A DNA stretch of 39,718 nucleotides from Candidatus Omnitrophota bacterium (GCA_020052955.1 JAGVOB010000106.1:1-39718); one strand, 5' to 3'. Counted from the stretch's first letter, positions 1 to 9,634 are shown. Program-made: numbers and translations. Notes: generated by a model from the sequence alone, not told the origin.

Positions 1-2
1 GA

Positions 3-137
3 GGCCAGATAAAATCAATTGATTTATCGACGAGCGATAGCAATTTCTCCGTCGAGAATATATGCATACGGGAGGGACAATTGGCGCACAGCCACCTTGC
101 CCCCATAGCGGAAGTGCGATGGCAATTTAAGAATTAA
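3..137 (+). CDS. C-terminal fragment of an unidentified protein truncated by the window edge (glycan-locus context)
   Basis: Frame 3 is open from the window start to TAA at 135-137: GQIKSIDLSTSDSNFSVENICIREGQLAHSHLAPIAEVRWQFKN*. Confidence 0.5.
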   Translation, partial: GQIKSIDLSTSDSNFSVENICIREGQLAHSHLAPIAEVRWQFKN

Positions 138-160
138 CAGAGCACTGGTGGAGCCTTAAA

Positions 161-928
161 ATGATAGACATTTCAAGTATTATAAAGGGGCTTAAAAAGA
201 ATGAAACCAAATCCGCCTGTATCAATAAAGACAGTTTGAGCCTATGTTGCTATGATCAGAGGCGTTTGATAAAATGGATGGAAAATGAGATTACATCCGC
301 CCATGGTTTTTATACGGGGATTTCCGTATTAAATTGTACCTATTATTCTTTTGATAGCGAGTGGAGCTTACAATCAAGAGGAAAATCAGAACTTATCTTA
401 AATGTTAGATTTAAGGATATTCCTATAAATCAAATTTGGATGTTTAAGTTGTCTAATAGCTATTGCATAAGCTGGGATGTTAGAATTGAATTTGAAGAAG
501 GCCTTGATGTTGATAATGCCCAGGCTGGAATCTTCTTATCGGATAAATATATTAACTGGATAAATACGTATGAAGAAGCCCCATTTTTACCCATAAGGGG
601 ATGGCAGGATATGTACCTGGATAATCTTGAGAGCAGGGTTATCGGAGTGCGTGGATTTAGGGATAAGAACGGTTTTATGCCGACCATGCTGATTAATTTT
701 TCTGAAAATAGATTGCCAGGGATACCGTTCATTAAAAATACTTCTAAGGAATTGAATTCAAGGTTGCTAGGCGTTTCTTTGGAAGGGGGCTATAAGAAAG
801 AAGGTTTGTACAATTTTTTTAATTGCAAGATAGAGCTTGTTGATTCAGAAGAAAAGACAGATTTATTTATAGAGGATATTAGAAACAGGATTCTTAAGGA
901 TAGAAAACTCGGTTTTATTTTTAAGTAA
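161..928 (+). CDS. hypothetical protein in glycan locus
   Basis: 255 aa ORF, codirectional with neighbours; no recognised motif. Confidence 0.7.
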   Translation: MIDISSIIKGLKKNETKSACINKDSLSLCCYDQRRLIKWMENEITSAHGFYTGISVLNCTYYSFDSEWSLQSRGKSELILNVRFKDIPINQIWMFKLSNSYCISWDVRIEFEEGLDVDNAQAGIFLSDKYINWINTYEEAPFLPIRGWQDMYLDNLESRVIGVRGFRDKNGFMPTMLINFSENRLPGIPFIKNTSKELNSRLLGVSLEGGYKKEGLYNFFNCKIELVDSEEKTDLFIEDIRNRILKDRKLGFIFK

Positions 929-931
929 AAT

Positions 932-3640
932 ATGCCTACAAAAATATTACTTGCCAATCTACCGTGGGGTAGAAACGGGGTTTGCGGGGTAAGGGCGGGT
1001 TCTCGGTGGCCTCACATAAAGGATGTTACCGAGGGCGGCTATATGCCTTTCCCTTTTTATCTGGCGCACTCAGCGGCACTTTTAAAAAAGAATGACTTTG
1101 AAGTAGAATTATGCGATGCCTTGGCAGAGGACATACCCAGAGATAGATTTATAAGAAATGCTCTAATGAAAGATTATGAGCTTATTATAGCAGAAACCTG
1201 CACCGCCTCCCTAAAAAATGATTTGGAAATTTTAAGCTGTATTAAAAAGGAGAACTCGATTATAGCTATTTGCGGCCCGGAAGTAAGTATGAGGAACCCG
1301 GAATTTTTTGAGGAAAATAGGTTTATTGATTGTGCGATGATAGGGGAATATGAACTTACCGCTTTAGAACTTGCTGGACATATTAGAAGTAAGATGCCCT
1401 TTGATAATATACAAGGGATTGTATACAGGGATTCTAAAGGAAAAATAAGATTAAATCCCCCTCGGCCCCTGATTTCAAATCTGGATGAACTACCCTGGCC
1501 AACACGCGAAGGCCTGCCTATGAGCAAATACTTAGATGCCCCGGGAGATATGCCTCTGCCGAGCGTCCAGATGATTGCTTCAAGGGGTTGTCCGTTCCAA
1601 TGCCTTTTCTGCGCATGGCCTCAACTTATGTACGGTGGCAATTCTTATAGGGTGAGATCTATAAAAGATGTGGTTGATGAGATGGAATTCCTGGTGAATA
1701 AACTGAATTTTAAGTCTGTATATTTCGATGATGATACCTTTAATATAGGAAAAAATAGAATGTTGCAATTTGCCGACGAGCTAATAAGCAGGAATAAGGA
1801 AAATCGAATAAATGTGCCGTGGGCAATAATGGCAAGGGCAGATCTTATGGATGAAGAGATTTTATATAAATTGCGCCTCGCCGGGCTTTATGCCGTAAAA
1901 TACGGCATTGAATCTTCCGACCAGAACCTTCTTAAGAATGCCAATAAAGGGATGGATATAAAAAATGTTGAGGAGATGATAAGGTTAACAAAGAAAATGG
2001 GTATAAAAACACACCTTAGCTTTACCTTTGGGTTGCCAGACGAGACATGGTATACGATTTTAAAAACTATAAGTTTTTCCATGAGGCAGGATCCCGATAG
2101 CATACAATTTTCGATCTGTACGCCCTTTCCGGGCACCCGGTTTTATGAACTAGTAAAAAAAGAAAAGCTGCTTATATCACAGGATCCCTCCGACTACGAT
2201 GGAAATCGTAAGAGCGTTATAAAGACAGCTTATCTTAGGCCAAGGGATTTGGAATATGCGCGTAACCTTGCCTACAAGGTATGGAAGATGCATATTAAAT
2301 TTAGGAAGGTCTATAACTTTTTTAAATCATTTAGGAAAAAAGAAAAGGGAAAGTATAGATATTCTTACCTTAAAATTATAGTTACCTCTATAAGAGAAAA
2401 TAAATTTAGCACTACAGTTTCGAAATTGCTAAAATTTCTCTATCCGGAAAGACTAAAGGGTTATTACCTTGAAATGCTCGGCATAAAGGATGGGCAAGCG
2501 GCTTATAAGGGGCCCGATTTTCTGCATATAGACCTTACTAATAAATGCAATAATGATTGTATTGGCTGCTGGTGTAATTCACCGTTATTAGGTAATAAGA
2601 AAATAGGCGAAATAGATAAGAATAAGACTTTATCCTATGATCTTTTAAAGGATCTTATCAAGGAAGCAAGGAATCTGGGAACAAGAAGGGTAGCCTTTGG
2701 GGGGGGAGGTGAGCCGATGATGCATCCCGATTTCCTCAGTATAATTAATTATGCAAAAATGAACGGATTGGAGTGTTACGTATCCACAAACTTTAGCCTG
2801 GCAGATAGAGAAATATTAGATAAGCTTATAAGATTGAGGCTGGCTGAGGTTGCAGTCAGCGTATGGGCAGCTACGGAGGAAACCTACTGCCTGGTTCATA
2901 ATAATAAGACCGCCGAGACATTCAGGGCTATAAAAGATAATCTGGTCTACCTGAATACGAAAAAAAATTCTCACCTCAAGGTTAAAATTTGTAATGTAAT
3001 TACAAAATTAAATTTTTTTGAGCTGGAGAAAATGTTTGAATTTGCAATTGAGACAAAATCCGACATTGTAGAATTTACAGTTATTGACATTGTCCCTGAT
3101 AAAACCGAACACCTGCTTTTAAATTCGCATGAAAGGAAATGCGTGATAAAAAGTTGTGAAAATATAAGAAAAAAACTTTTAGTAAGGAATAATAAAATAA
3201 AAATATCAAATTTTGATCTTTTCATAAGAAGGATTTCCAATCCGGATTCAGAATATGGTATTTATGATAGCGATATTGTTCATAGAATTCCATGTTATGC
3301 GGGATGGACATTCTCAAGGGTTTCTGCAAACGGCGACGTCAATTTTTGTCTTAAGTCACATAGATTACCGGTCGGGAATATTTACAGAGATAAATTTTCG
3401 AATATCTGGAATTCTTCCCTGCAGGGTGAGCTTAGAAAAAAGGCGCTCTTAAAAAAGAAAGATGATTTTTTCCGTATGGTAGGAAACGGCGATGATGCCG
3501 GCCGGATAGGATGCGAAAGGGTTTGTGATGATATAGTGCGCAATATTTATACGCACAATAAATTTATGTCTTTAACACTCTATGAGAAAATGATGCTTGA
3601 GATTCTACGCAAGAGTTATGGAAAGAGATTTAGGAGATAA
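932..3640 (+). CDS. B12-binding-type radical SAM protein fused to a second radical SAM/SPASM-like domain
   Basis: 902 aa; CPFQCLFC (CxxxCxxC) in first half, CNNDCIGC (CxxxCxxC) in second half, and a C-terminal Cys-rich CYAGWTFSRVSANGDVNFC...GNIYRDKFSNIWNS segment typical of SPASM. Confidence 0.85.
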   Translation: MPTKILLANLPWGRNGVCGVRAGSRWPHIKDVTEGGYMPFPFYLAHSAALLKKNDFEVELCDALAEDIPRDRFIRNALMKDYELIIAETCTASLKNDLEILSCIKKENSIIAICGPEVSMRNPEFFEENRFIDCAMIGEYELTALELAGHIRSKMPFDNIQGIVYRDSKGKIRLNPPRPLISNLDELPWPTREGLPMSKYLDAPGDMPLPSVQMIASRGCPFQCLFCAWPQLMYGGNSYRVRSIKDVVDEMEFLVNKLNFKSVYFDDDTFNIGKNRMLQFADELISRNKENRINVPWAIMARADLMDEEILYKLRLAGLYAVKYGIESSDQNLLKNANKGMDIKNVEEMIRLTKKMGIKTHLSFTFGLPDETWYTILKTISFSMRQDPDSIQFSICTPFPGTRFYELVKKEKLLISQDPSDYDGNRKSVIKTAYLRPRDLEYARNLAYKVWKMHIKFRKVYNFFKSFRKKEKGKYRYSYLKIIVTSIRENKFSTTVSKLLKFLYPERLKGYYLEMLGIKDGQAAYKGPDFLHIDLTNKCNNDCIGCWCNSPLLGNKKIGEIDKNKTLSYDLLKDLIKEARNLGTRRVAFGGGGEPMMHPDFLSIINYAKMNGLECYVSTNFSLADREILDKLIRLRLAEVAVSVWAATEETYCLVHNNKTAETFRAIKDNLVYLNTKKNSHLKVKICNVITKLNFFELEKMFEFAIETKSDIVEFTVIDIVPDKTEHLLLNSHERKCVIKSCENIRKKLLVRNNKIKISNFDLFIRRISNPDSEYGIYDSDIVHRIPCYAGWTFSRVSANGDVNFCLKSHRLPVGNIYRDKFSNIWNSSLQGELRKKALLKKKDDFFRMVGNGDDAGRIGCERVCDDIVRNIYTHNKFMSLTLYEKMMLEILRKSYGKRFRR

Positions 3641-3674
3641 TAGTCCGATTTTTGAAGATAGAACTAAAGAGCCT

Positions 3675-3796
3675 GACGACGCCCTGGAGCCCCATGGGTG
3701 AAAACCCGTGTGACCTAAACTTATTACGCCCATCTTGGGGCGACGTCCCGCTCCGCTAGTCACCCACGGCCATGGCCGTGGAACTCTGGTGACGGG
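3675..3796 (+). other. structured intergenic element (GAAA-capped hairpin plus long palindrome)
   Basis: GACGACGCCC/GGGGCGACGTC closing arms, CATGGGT-GAAA-ACCCGTG hairpin, GTCACC...CCACGGCCATGGCCGTGG...GGTGAC. Confidence 0.5.
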
Positions 3797-3812
3797 ATTA
3801 GAGAATTTTCAC

Positions 3813-4076
3813 ATGATAGATTCCTTGAATAAAAAAATTGAAAAAATAGATTCAGCTCTAAGAGAAAAAATCGAAGAGCTGAATAAGATTTATGAAAGCA
3901 GATCATGGAGGGTGCTCTCAAAAATCATATCCCTTAAAAAAAATTTGTTAATATGGATAAAGAAAACGACGTTATTTCCTCTTTTGCTTTTTCTTTTAGT
4001 CGTATCCGTATTAACCAACCTTTATCTAAGTATCTTAAAAAAACTTAGAGGCACGATAATATTCCCCGGAAATTAA
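3813..4076 (+). CDS. small coiled-coil/transmembrane protein with ESRSWRVLSK motif
   Basis: MIDSLNKKIEKIDSALREKIEELNKIYESRSWRVLSKI..., hydrophobic C-terminal segment; the 3735 start runs through the palindrome, so internal ATG 3813 is preferred. Confidence 0.55.
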   Translation: MIDSLNKKIEKIDSALREKIEELNKIYESRSWRVLSKIISLKKNLLIWIKKTTLFPLLLFLLVVSVLTNLYLSILKKLRGTIIFPGN

Positions 4077-4080
4077 TGAT

Positions 4081-5619
4081 ATGAAAGTTTTACTTGTCCA
4101 TCCCCACGAGGTATTTTCTGAAGAGGAGCCCTGGACATCAAGAATTTTAAACATCGCACTTGAGCTCACCTATGCCGGCCATGATGTAAAACTTGTACAC
4201 TTTCCTCTAAGAGATAATCCCGTCAATCAGGTTTACAGACATAAAGATATAGAAATTATTCCGCTAAGTAGAAAGCTTGGGGTTGGTATATTCTTTAGAA
4301 ATATTATTAGATTATGTAAATTAGCTAAATGGGCCGATATTGTACATTTTCAAAAATGTTATTATTATTCTGCTATACCTTCATTATTAGCGGCCTTTAT
4401 ATCGGATAGACCCGTGCACTATGACTGGGACGATTGGGAGTTTAAGATATATTTTTATCCTAAAAGGCAATCAAGACTAACCGGTGTTTTTCTTTGGCTT
4501 TTAGAATTTTTACTTCCCTACCTTGTTGATACAGTATCAGTTTCAAGTGAGCGACTCCGACAATTATGCATAAATAGGGGTATTTTTAAAGATAGGATAT
4601 TTAAGGCACCCGTAGGAGCCGATTTAAGGAGTTTTAATCCATTTATCCCATCTGATAAAGTCAGATCAAGGTACAATATAAATAACCTTTTAGTGATATA
4701 TGTAGGCCAGCTCCACGGCGCTCAGTACGCAGAGCTGTTTATACAAGCAGCCCATTGCATATTAAACTCACATAATAATGCAACCTTTATGATTGTGGGA
4801 GGTGGTTATAGATTACCTTTTCTAAAAGATATGGCAGATACCCTAGCACTTGGAAGAAAATTGATTTTTACAGGCGCAGTGCCTCACGATGAAGTATCTT
4901 CGTATATAGCAGCTTCAGATATTGCAGTTGCCTGCTTCGAAAAGAATGATATAACAATGTGTAAGAGCCCTCTTAAGATTGCAGAATATATGGCATGCGG
5001 GAAGGCCATTGTCGCCAGCAATGTCGGAGAAATCAGAAATATGGTAGGCGGAGCAGGAATAGTTACGTTGGCAGGTGATGTTGAGTCTCTCACCAGGGGG
5101 ATAATGAGGCTAATGGATGATAAAGGCCTGAGGGAAACCCTCGGCACGCTTTCAAGGAAAAGGTCTGAGGAAAAATATAACTGGAATTTTACAACAGCTA
5201 ACTTGATAAAGGCATACAATACCGCATTTTATCTTAGAAATAAAAGTATATGTGAAATTATTGTCCCAATAGAAAAGTTAGAAAAGAGTAATTATGATCC
5301 GCTTGCCCTAATGGATTATCCTGCTTTAGTGCAAACTGAGGAGAGGTATTTTGTCGAGTTTGAGTTATTCATAAGATATAGCGGTTTTTATGATATCCTT
5401 ATTAAATATTCGTCCTATTCAAAAAGGTCTTGCGAGGTTTATTTTGACGATGAGGTTATTAATTATATGTGCTTGGAAGAGATAACGGGTGATTCTGATA
5501 GTTACAAGTGGTCGAAAGTTAATAGAATTAATATAGATTCGAATTTCCACAGGCTTAAGATACGGTTTCATAATGTACCATCTAAAGTAAGCCATCTAAA
5601 ATTTGTTAAGCTTAAATGA
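4081..5619 (+). CDS. glycosyltransferase family 4 with C-terminal extension (possible beta-sandwich)
   Basis: GT4 C-domain features (IYVGQLHGAQYAELFIQAA..., KSPLKIAEYMACGKAIVASNVGEI) followed by about 120 extra residues. Confidence 0.85.
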   Translation: MKVLLVHPHEVFSEEEPWTSRILNIALELTYAGHDVKLVHFPLRDNPVNQVYRHKDIEIIPLSRKLGVGIFFRNIIRLCKLAKWADIVHFQKCYYYSAIPSLLAAFISDRPVHYDWDDWEFKIYFYPKRQSRLTGVFLWLLEFLLPYLVDTVSVSSERLRQLCINRGIFKDRIFKAPVGADLRSFNPFIPSDKVRSRYNINNLLVIYVGQLHGAQYAELFIQAAHCILNSHNNATFMIVGGGYRLPFLKDMADTLALGRKLIFTGAVPHDEVSSYIAASDIAVACFEKNDITMCKSPLKIAEYMACGKAIVASNVGEIRNMVGGAGIVTLAGDVESLTRGIMRLMDDKGLRETLGTLSRKRSEEKYNWNFTTANLIKAYNTAFYLRNKSICEIIVPIEKLEKSNYDPLALMDYPALVQTEERYFVEFELFIRYSGFYDILIKYSSYSKRSCEVYFDDEVINYMCLEEITGDSDSYKWSKVNRINIDSNFHRLKIRFHNVPSKVSHLKFVKLK

Positions 5620-6743
5620 AGATAGTATTTATTACAAGAGAGTCAAAAGAATCTCCAGGGGCAAGAATCAGGTGTTGTAACCTGGCAGAAGGATTAAGGC
5701 ATCTCGGCGTACCCACGAAGATTTTTTCCTTTGCCGATGACCTGGGAGCGTTAGAGGGCAAGGAAGAATGTAAAATGGGTACAGCGGAAAAGATTTTTTT
5801 TAATGTAAGGGCATTTTTTAAGCTGTTTAATGAAAAAAAAGATACAATTTTTTTCATTCAGCGGAGCAATTATCATTCTATAGCGCCGTTATTAGTTCAT
5901 TTGATAAAAGGAAATGCTATTATACTAGATATTGATGATTGGGAATGGAGAGAGGATATAAGGTATTATAGTAAATCTCTCTCTAATTCAAAAGCAGAAC
6001 TTCTCCTTAGGATTTTATCTAAACGAGCCAGGTTTTTAACTACCCCGACCGATTACCTTAGGCGCTTTCTTTCGAGATATAGCACAAATTTATATATATT
6101 GAAGAATACCGTAGATATTTCTAAGTTTTATCCAAATGGCCGTAAGATTAACGAAGGACGAATTCTTTTTTCATGGATAGGAACTGTGCATAGAATAGAC
6201 AATGTGGAAAACATCAAGTTTATTCTCGAATGTTTCAGCGAACTAAGGCAATACTTTAAAAATATTTACCTTGAAATAATCGGGGATGGCCTGTATTACG
6301 ATAGAATACGTATGCTAAAAAAGAATTTTACAGATGAGCATATAACCGTCCGCGGATGGATTAAAAATATTTTTATGCCGGGCTATCTAACTTCAATAGA
6401 TGTAGGACTTTGCCCCCTTATACAGGATAATAAGTTTAATTTATCAAAGAGTCCGGTTAAACTATTTGAGTACATGGCAATGGGTAAATCCACGGTTTCT
6501 AGCGAGATTGGCGAGGCAAAAGATATAGTAAAAGACGGTGAAAATGGTTTTCTGGCAAAGGACAAGAAGGAATTTATTGAAAAAATGAGAATTTTGATTG
6601 AGGATAAAACGCTTAGAGATAGAATTGGGCAAAGAGCATTTGAGACGATAAGAGAAAATTTCACCGTCTCCAAGCAGGCGGAGATATTTTACCGCATAGG
6701 TAAAGAAAACTTTAATCCCGCCTTTGGCGGGACGAGGAGTTAA
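5616..6743 (+). CDS. glycosyltransferase family 4
   Basis: KSPVKLFEYMAMGKSTVSSEIGEAKDIV, LEIIGDGLYYDRI; overlaps upstream gene by 4 nt. Confidence 0.85.
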   Translation: MKIVFITRESKESPGARIRCCNLAEGLRHLGVPTKIFSFADDLGALEGKEECKMGTAEKIFFNVRAFFKLFNEKKDTIFFIQRSNYHSIAPLLVHLIKGNAIILDIDDWEWREDIRYYSKSLSNSKAELLLRILSKRARFLTTPTDYLRRFLSRYSTNLYILKNTVDISKFYPNGRKINEGRILFSWIGTVHRIDNVENIKFILECFSELRQYFKNIYLEIIGDGLYYDRIRMLKKNFTDEHITVRGWIKNIFMPGYLTSIDVGLCPLIQDNKFNLSKSPVKLFEYMAMGKSTVSSEIGEAKDIVKDGENGFLAKDKKEFIEKMRILIEDKTLRDRIGQRAFETIRENFTVSKQAEIFYRIGKENFNPAFGGTRS

Positions 6744-6960
6744 TTCCCCGTAGCTTGCTGCGTTCCGTTTTGTAAGAGAGTTGATACCTCGTAGCTTGCT
6801 GCGAGGTAGTTCATTAACCCCGGATTTTTCACGCCTGCCCCGCCGCTGGCGGAGTGAGCAGGAAAAATCCGCCCCGAGCGAGTGCGAAGCCTACCTTTAG
6901 GTAATGCGAGGGACCGCACGGCCTCTCTCGACGAGGTTCGGCCGGCTTTGCGGGGTATTA
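6741..6960. repeat. composite nested-palindrome intergenic element
   Basis: TAATtCCCCG...CGGGGTATTA outer arms; TACCTCGtagcttgctgCGAGGTA; GGATTTTT...AAAAATCC hairpin. Confidence 0.6.
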
Positions 6961-6984
6961 TCGCAAAATTTGGGATAACTGAAT

Positions 6985-8466
6985 ATGAAAGTTGTGCTTG
7001 TAAATTCAATAGGGGTTGATTCAAAAGGTTTTTATATTATACACTCTCCGAGCAGATGGTCCCAGGGTGTTAAAAATATACAGAACTGGTTCGCATATTA
7101 TCCGTGGGAATTAGCCTATTTATCCAGTCTCCTAAAAAGAGAGACAGATTTTTCTATAAAGCTTATAGACGGATGCCTACATAGGGATAACTATGAAAGC
7201 CTGTACAATAAAATTTGCAAAGAAAGTCCAGATTGGTTAGTTATGGAATGTTCTTCAAGGGTATTTTTAGAAAATTTGGACATGGTAAAGAAAATAAAGG
7301 ATAAACTTAAAACAAGGCTTATATTTGCCGGCCAGCATGCGAGTGCCTTCCCTGCAGAGCTAATTAAAGACGGGATTGATTATGTATGCGTAGGCGAATA
7401 TGAAGCTACTGTTGTAGACCTGCTTAAAGGGGCGCCTGTTGCTGAAATAGCAGGTTTATACCCAAATAATAGACGCGATCTTATAGATATAGAAAATTTG
7501 CCCTCACCCGAAGATAATGATGTTAGCAGAATAAGCTATGCCTATCCAGGGGAGCCAAGCTCTGAGTTTATCGAGGTGTATATGTATGCCACAAGAGGGT
7601 GTTTGCGTCAGTGTAACTTTTGCGTAGCCTCTAATATATACTATAATAAACCTAACTATCGACTCAGGCATATAGATAGTATTATCAATGAAATAAAGTA
7701 TTTAAAAAATAAATACCCTGCTATGGAGGGTATATTTTTTGATGAAGAAGTCCACAATGCGAGTAAAGACTTTACCTTGAAGCTATGTAACGCCATAATA
7801 GAGAATAGACTTAACTATCTCCAATTCGAAGCTATGTGCGATATCCTCTTTTTTGATGCAGATATGATGAGGCAAATAAAAAGAGCGGGGTATTATAAAA
7901 TAAGATTCGGCGTAGAAACCTCCAGTGAAAGCGTTATGAAATCTATTGGTAAGATAATACCCAAAGGTGTTCTTACTAACAGATTAAAGGAAGCTAAATC
8001 CGCAGGGCTTAAAACATACGGGGCTTTCACATTTGGAGCCCTTGGCTCAACAAGGGATAGCGACTCAGACACAATAAGGTTTATTAAAAAACTAATATCC
8101 GATGATTTGATTGATAACCTTCAGATGTCTATATGTACGCCGCAGCCAGGGACTCCTTTTTATAAATTTGTTAAAGAAAATAATCTGCTGATAACATCCG
8201 ATTTCAATAGATTTGACGGAGGAAATTTTGCAGTGGTTAATTATCGCGATTACAAGAAGGAAGATATAGAATATATTGCTTATCTTGGTTATTTAATAAG
8301 AGACCATAGCTATCTATGGAAAAAAATATCAAGAAATCAGCTTTATAAATGGCTTTTAAGCGTTTATAAAAAATACGGGTTCATAAATACTATAAGAAAA
8401 ATTATTAAACGAGTAAAAAGAGAGCTTAGTTTTTATTATACATGTATATGGCAGAAGTCTCTGTAA
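6985..8466 (+). CDS. B12-binding-type radical SAM protein
   Basis: CLRQCNFC motif; FGVETSSESVMKSIGK, CTPQPGTPFYKFV typical of BchE/MiaB-like radical SAM. Confidence 0.85.
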   Translation: MKVVLVNSIGVDSKGFYIIHSPSRWSQGVKNIQNWFAYYPWELAYLSSLLKRETDFSIKLIDGCLHRDNYESLYNKICKESPDWLVMECSSRVFLENLDMVKKIKDKLKTRLIFAGQHASAFPAELIKDGIDYVCVGEYEATVVDLLKGAPVAEIAGLYPNNRRDLIDIENLPSPEDNDVSRISYAYPGEPSSEFIEVYMYATRGCLRQCNFCVASNIYYNKPNYRLRHIDSIINEIKYLKNKYPAMEGIFFDEEVHNASKDFTLKLCNAIIENRLNYLQFEAMCDILFFDADMMRQIKRAGYYKIRFGVETSSESVMKSIGKIIPKGVLTNRLKEAKSAGLKTYGAFTFGALGSTRDSDSDTIRFIKKLISDDLIDNLQMSICTPQPGTPFYKFVKENNLLITSDFNRFDGGNFAVVNYRDYKKEDIEYIAYLGYLIRDHSYLWKKISRNQLYKWLLSVYKKYGFINTIRKIIKRVKRELSFYYTCIWQKSL

Positions 8467-9353
8467 TAATTGTCTCCAAAGATTCACTCAAATTTCTAAA
8501 GAAATGCCTAAGCTCTGTATATGAACAGAGCTTTAGGAACTTTGAGGTTATTATAGTTGATAACGGTTCTAAAGACGGTACTTTAGACTTTATAAGAAAG
8601 AATTATCCCGACGCTTTACTTATTGTTAACGAAAAAAATCTTGGCTTCTGTAAGGCTAATAATCAAGGGATTGAAGTTGCTAAGGGTAAGTTTGTTTTAA
8701 CTTTAAATTCCGATGTATATCTCGATAGGGGCTATATTGAAAGGATGGTTAACTCAGTTTCAAACCTGGATAGTGTAGGTATGGCCTCAGGAAGGGTTTT
8801 AAAATTCGACCTTAAGCATATTGATTCCTGCGGATTACATTTGTCAAAAAGCAGAAGGTTTTTCGATATAGGGCGCGGAGAATTAAAAGAAAAGTTTATT
8901 TCAACTAATTATATATTCGGACCATGCGCGGCTGCGGCATTATACAGAAAGGATATGCTTGAGGAAATAAAACATTTTGACGAGTACTTCGACAATGATT
9001 TTTTTTTCCTGGTAGAGGATTTTGATTTGGCATGGAGGGCACAGCATAAGGGCTGGAAGGCGATATTTGTTCCGGAGGCCATATGCTATCATTTCAGAAA
9101 CAGCTCTAATTGCAGCAGGGATTTTATTCAGTATCTCTCATTTAGAAATAGAATACTTTTATTATTAAAGAACGAGAAGATTAGCTCTGTTTTGATAAAC
9201 TTGCCATTTATGCTGCCCTATGACATATTAAGGTTGTTTTATATGGCGTTAAGAAATAAATACATATTAAAAGCTATTTGTGATATATTTGAATTAACCC
9301 CCAGGATGATAAAAAAGCGCAAATTAATAGTTAATTCTAATCCACGGGGATAG
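8442..9353 (+). CDS. glycosyltransferase family 2
   Basis: VSVIIVSKDSLKFLKKCLSSVYEQSF...VDNGSKDGT...LNSDV...EDFDLAWR. Confidence 0.9.
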   Translation: MYMAEVSVIIVSKDSLKFLKKCLSSVYEQSFRNFEVIIVDNGSKDGTLDFIRKNYPDALLIVNEKNLGFCKANNQGIEVAKGKFVLTLNSDVYLDRGYIERMVNSVSNLDSVGMASGRVLKFDLKHIDSCGLHLSKSRRFFDIGRGELKEKFISTNYIFGPCAAAALYRKDMLEEIKHFDEYFDNDFFFLVEDFDLAWRAQHKGWKAIFVPEAICYHFRNSSNCSRDFIQYLSFRNRILLLLKNEKISSVLINLPFMLPYDILRLFYMALRNKYILKAICDIFELTPRMIKKRKLIVNSNPRG

Positions 9354-9429
9354 CCTTTCCTAATCCTTTTAAGGAAGGGTCTAATCCAGAAGGGATAGGC
9401 CGACCTCTTTCCATTAAGGTCGGGCCTAA
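9338..9429. repeat. two tandem copies of TAATCC-N4/5-GGATAG two-hairpin element
   Basis: Same architecture as copies at 35764 and 35846. Confidence 0.7.
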
Positions 9430-9442
9430 CAGGTAGAATGAT

Positions 9443-9625
9443 TTGAAAAAAATAGTTAACAGGGCCAAAAAATATAAAGAAGTAGTTGTCGCCCTTTTTG
9501 TTTTAATGAAAGAAAGCAAAAAGTGGTGGTTGTTACCTATATTTATAATTCTTGCAATATTAAGTTTTTTTATATGCTTAACAGGGAACCAGCCCGTAAT
9601 ACCTGCCATCTACTCAATATTTTAA
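9443..9625 (+). CDS. DUF5989-like small membrane protein
   Basis: 60 aa, ...KESKKWWLLPIFIILAILSFFICLTGNQPVIPAIYSIF; next to SGNH hydrolase. Confidence 0.65.
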   Translation: MKKIVNRAKKYKEVVVALFVLMKESKKWWLLPIFIILAILSFFICLTGNQPVIPAIYSIF

Positions 9626-9634
9626 ACCGCTAAT

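Noticed and set aside
1890-1908. ATGCCGTA-aaa-TACGGCAT perfect palindrome in the radical SAM CDS
   Set aside because: Falls in the conserved AVKYGIES motif, so likely codon coincidence rather than insertion.
8507-8537. CCTAAGCTCTGT...ACAGAGCTTTAGG hairpin in GT2 CDS
   Set aside because: Encodes the conserved CLSSVYEQSF segment shared with the other GT2; not an inserted element.
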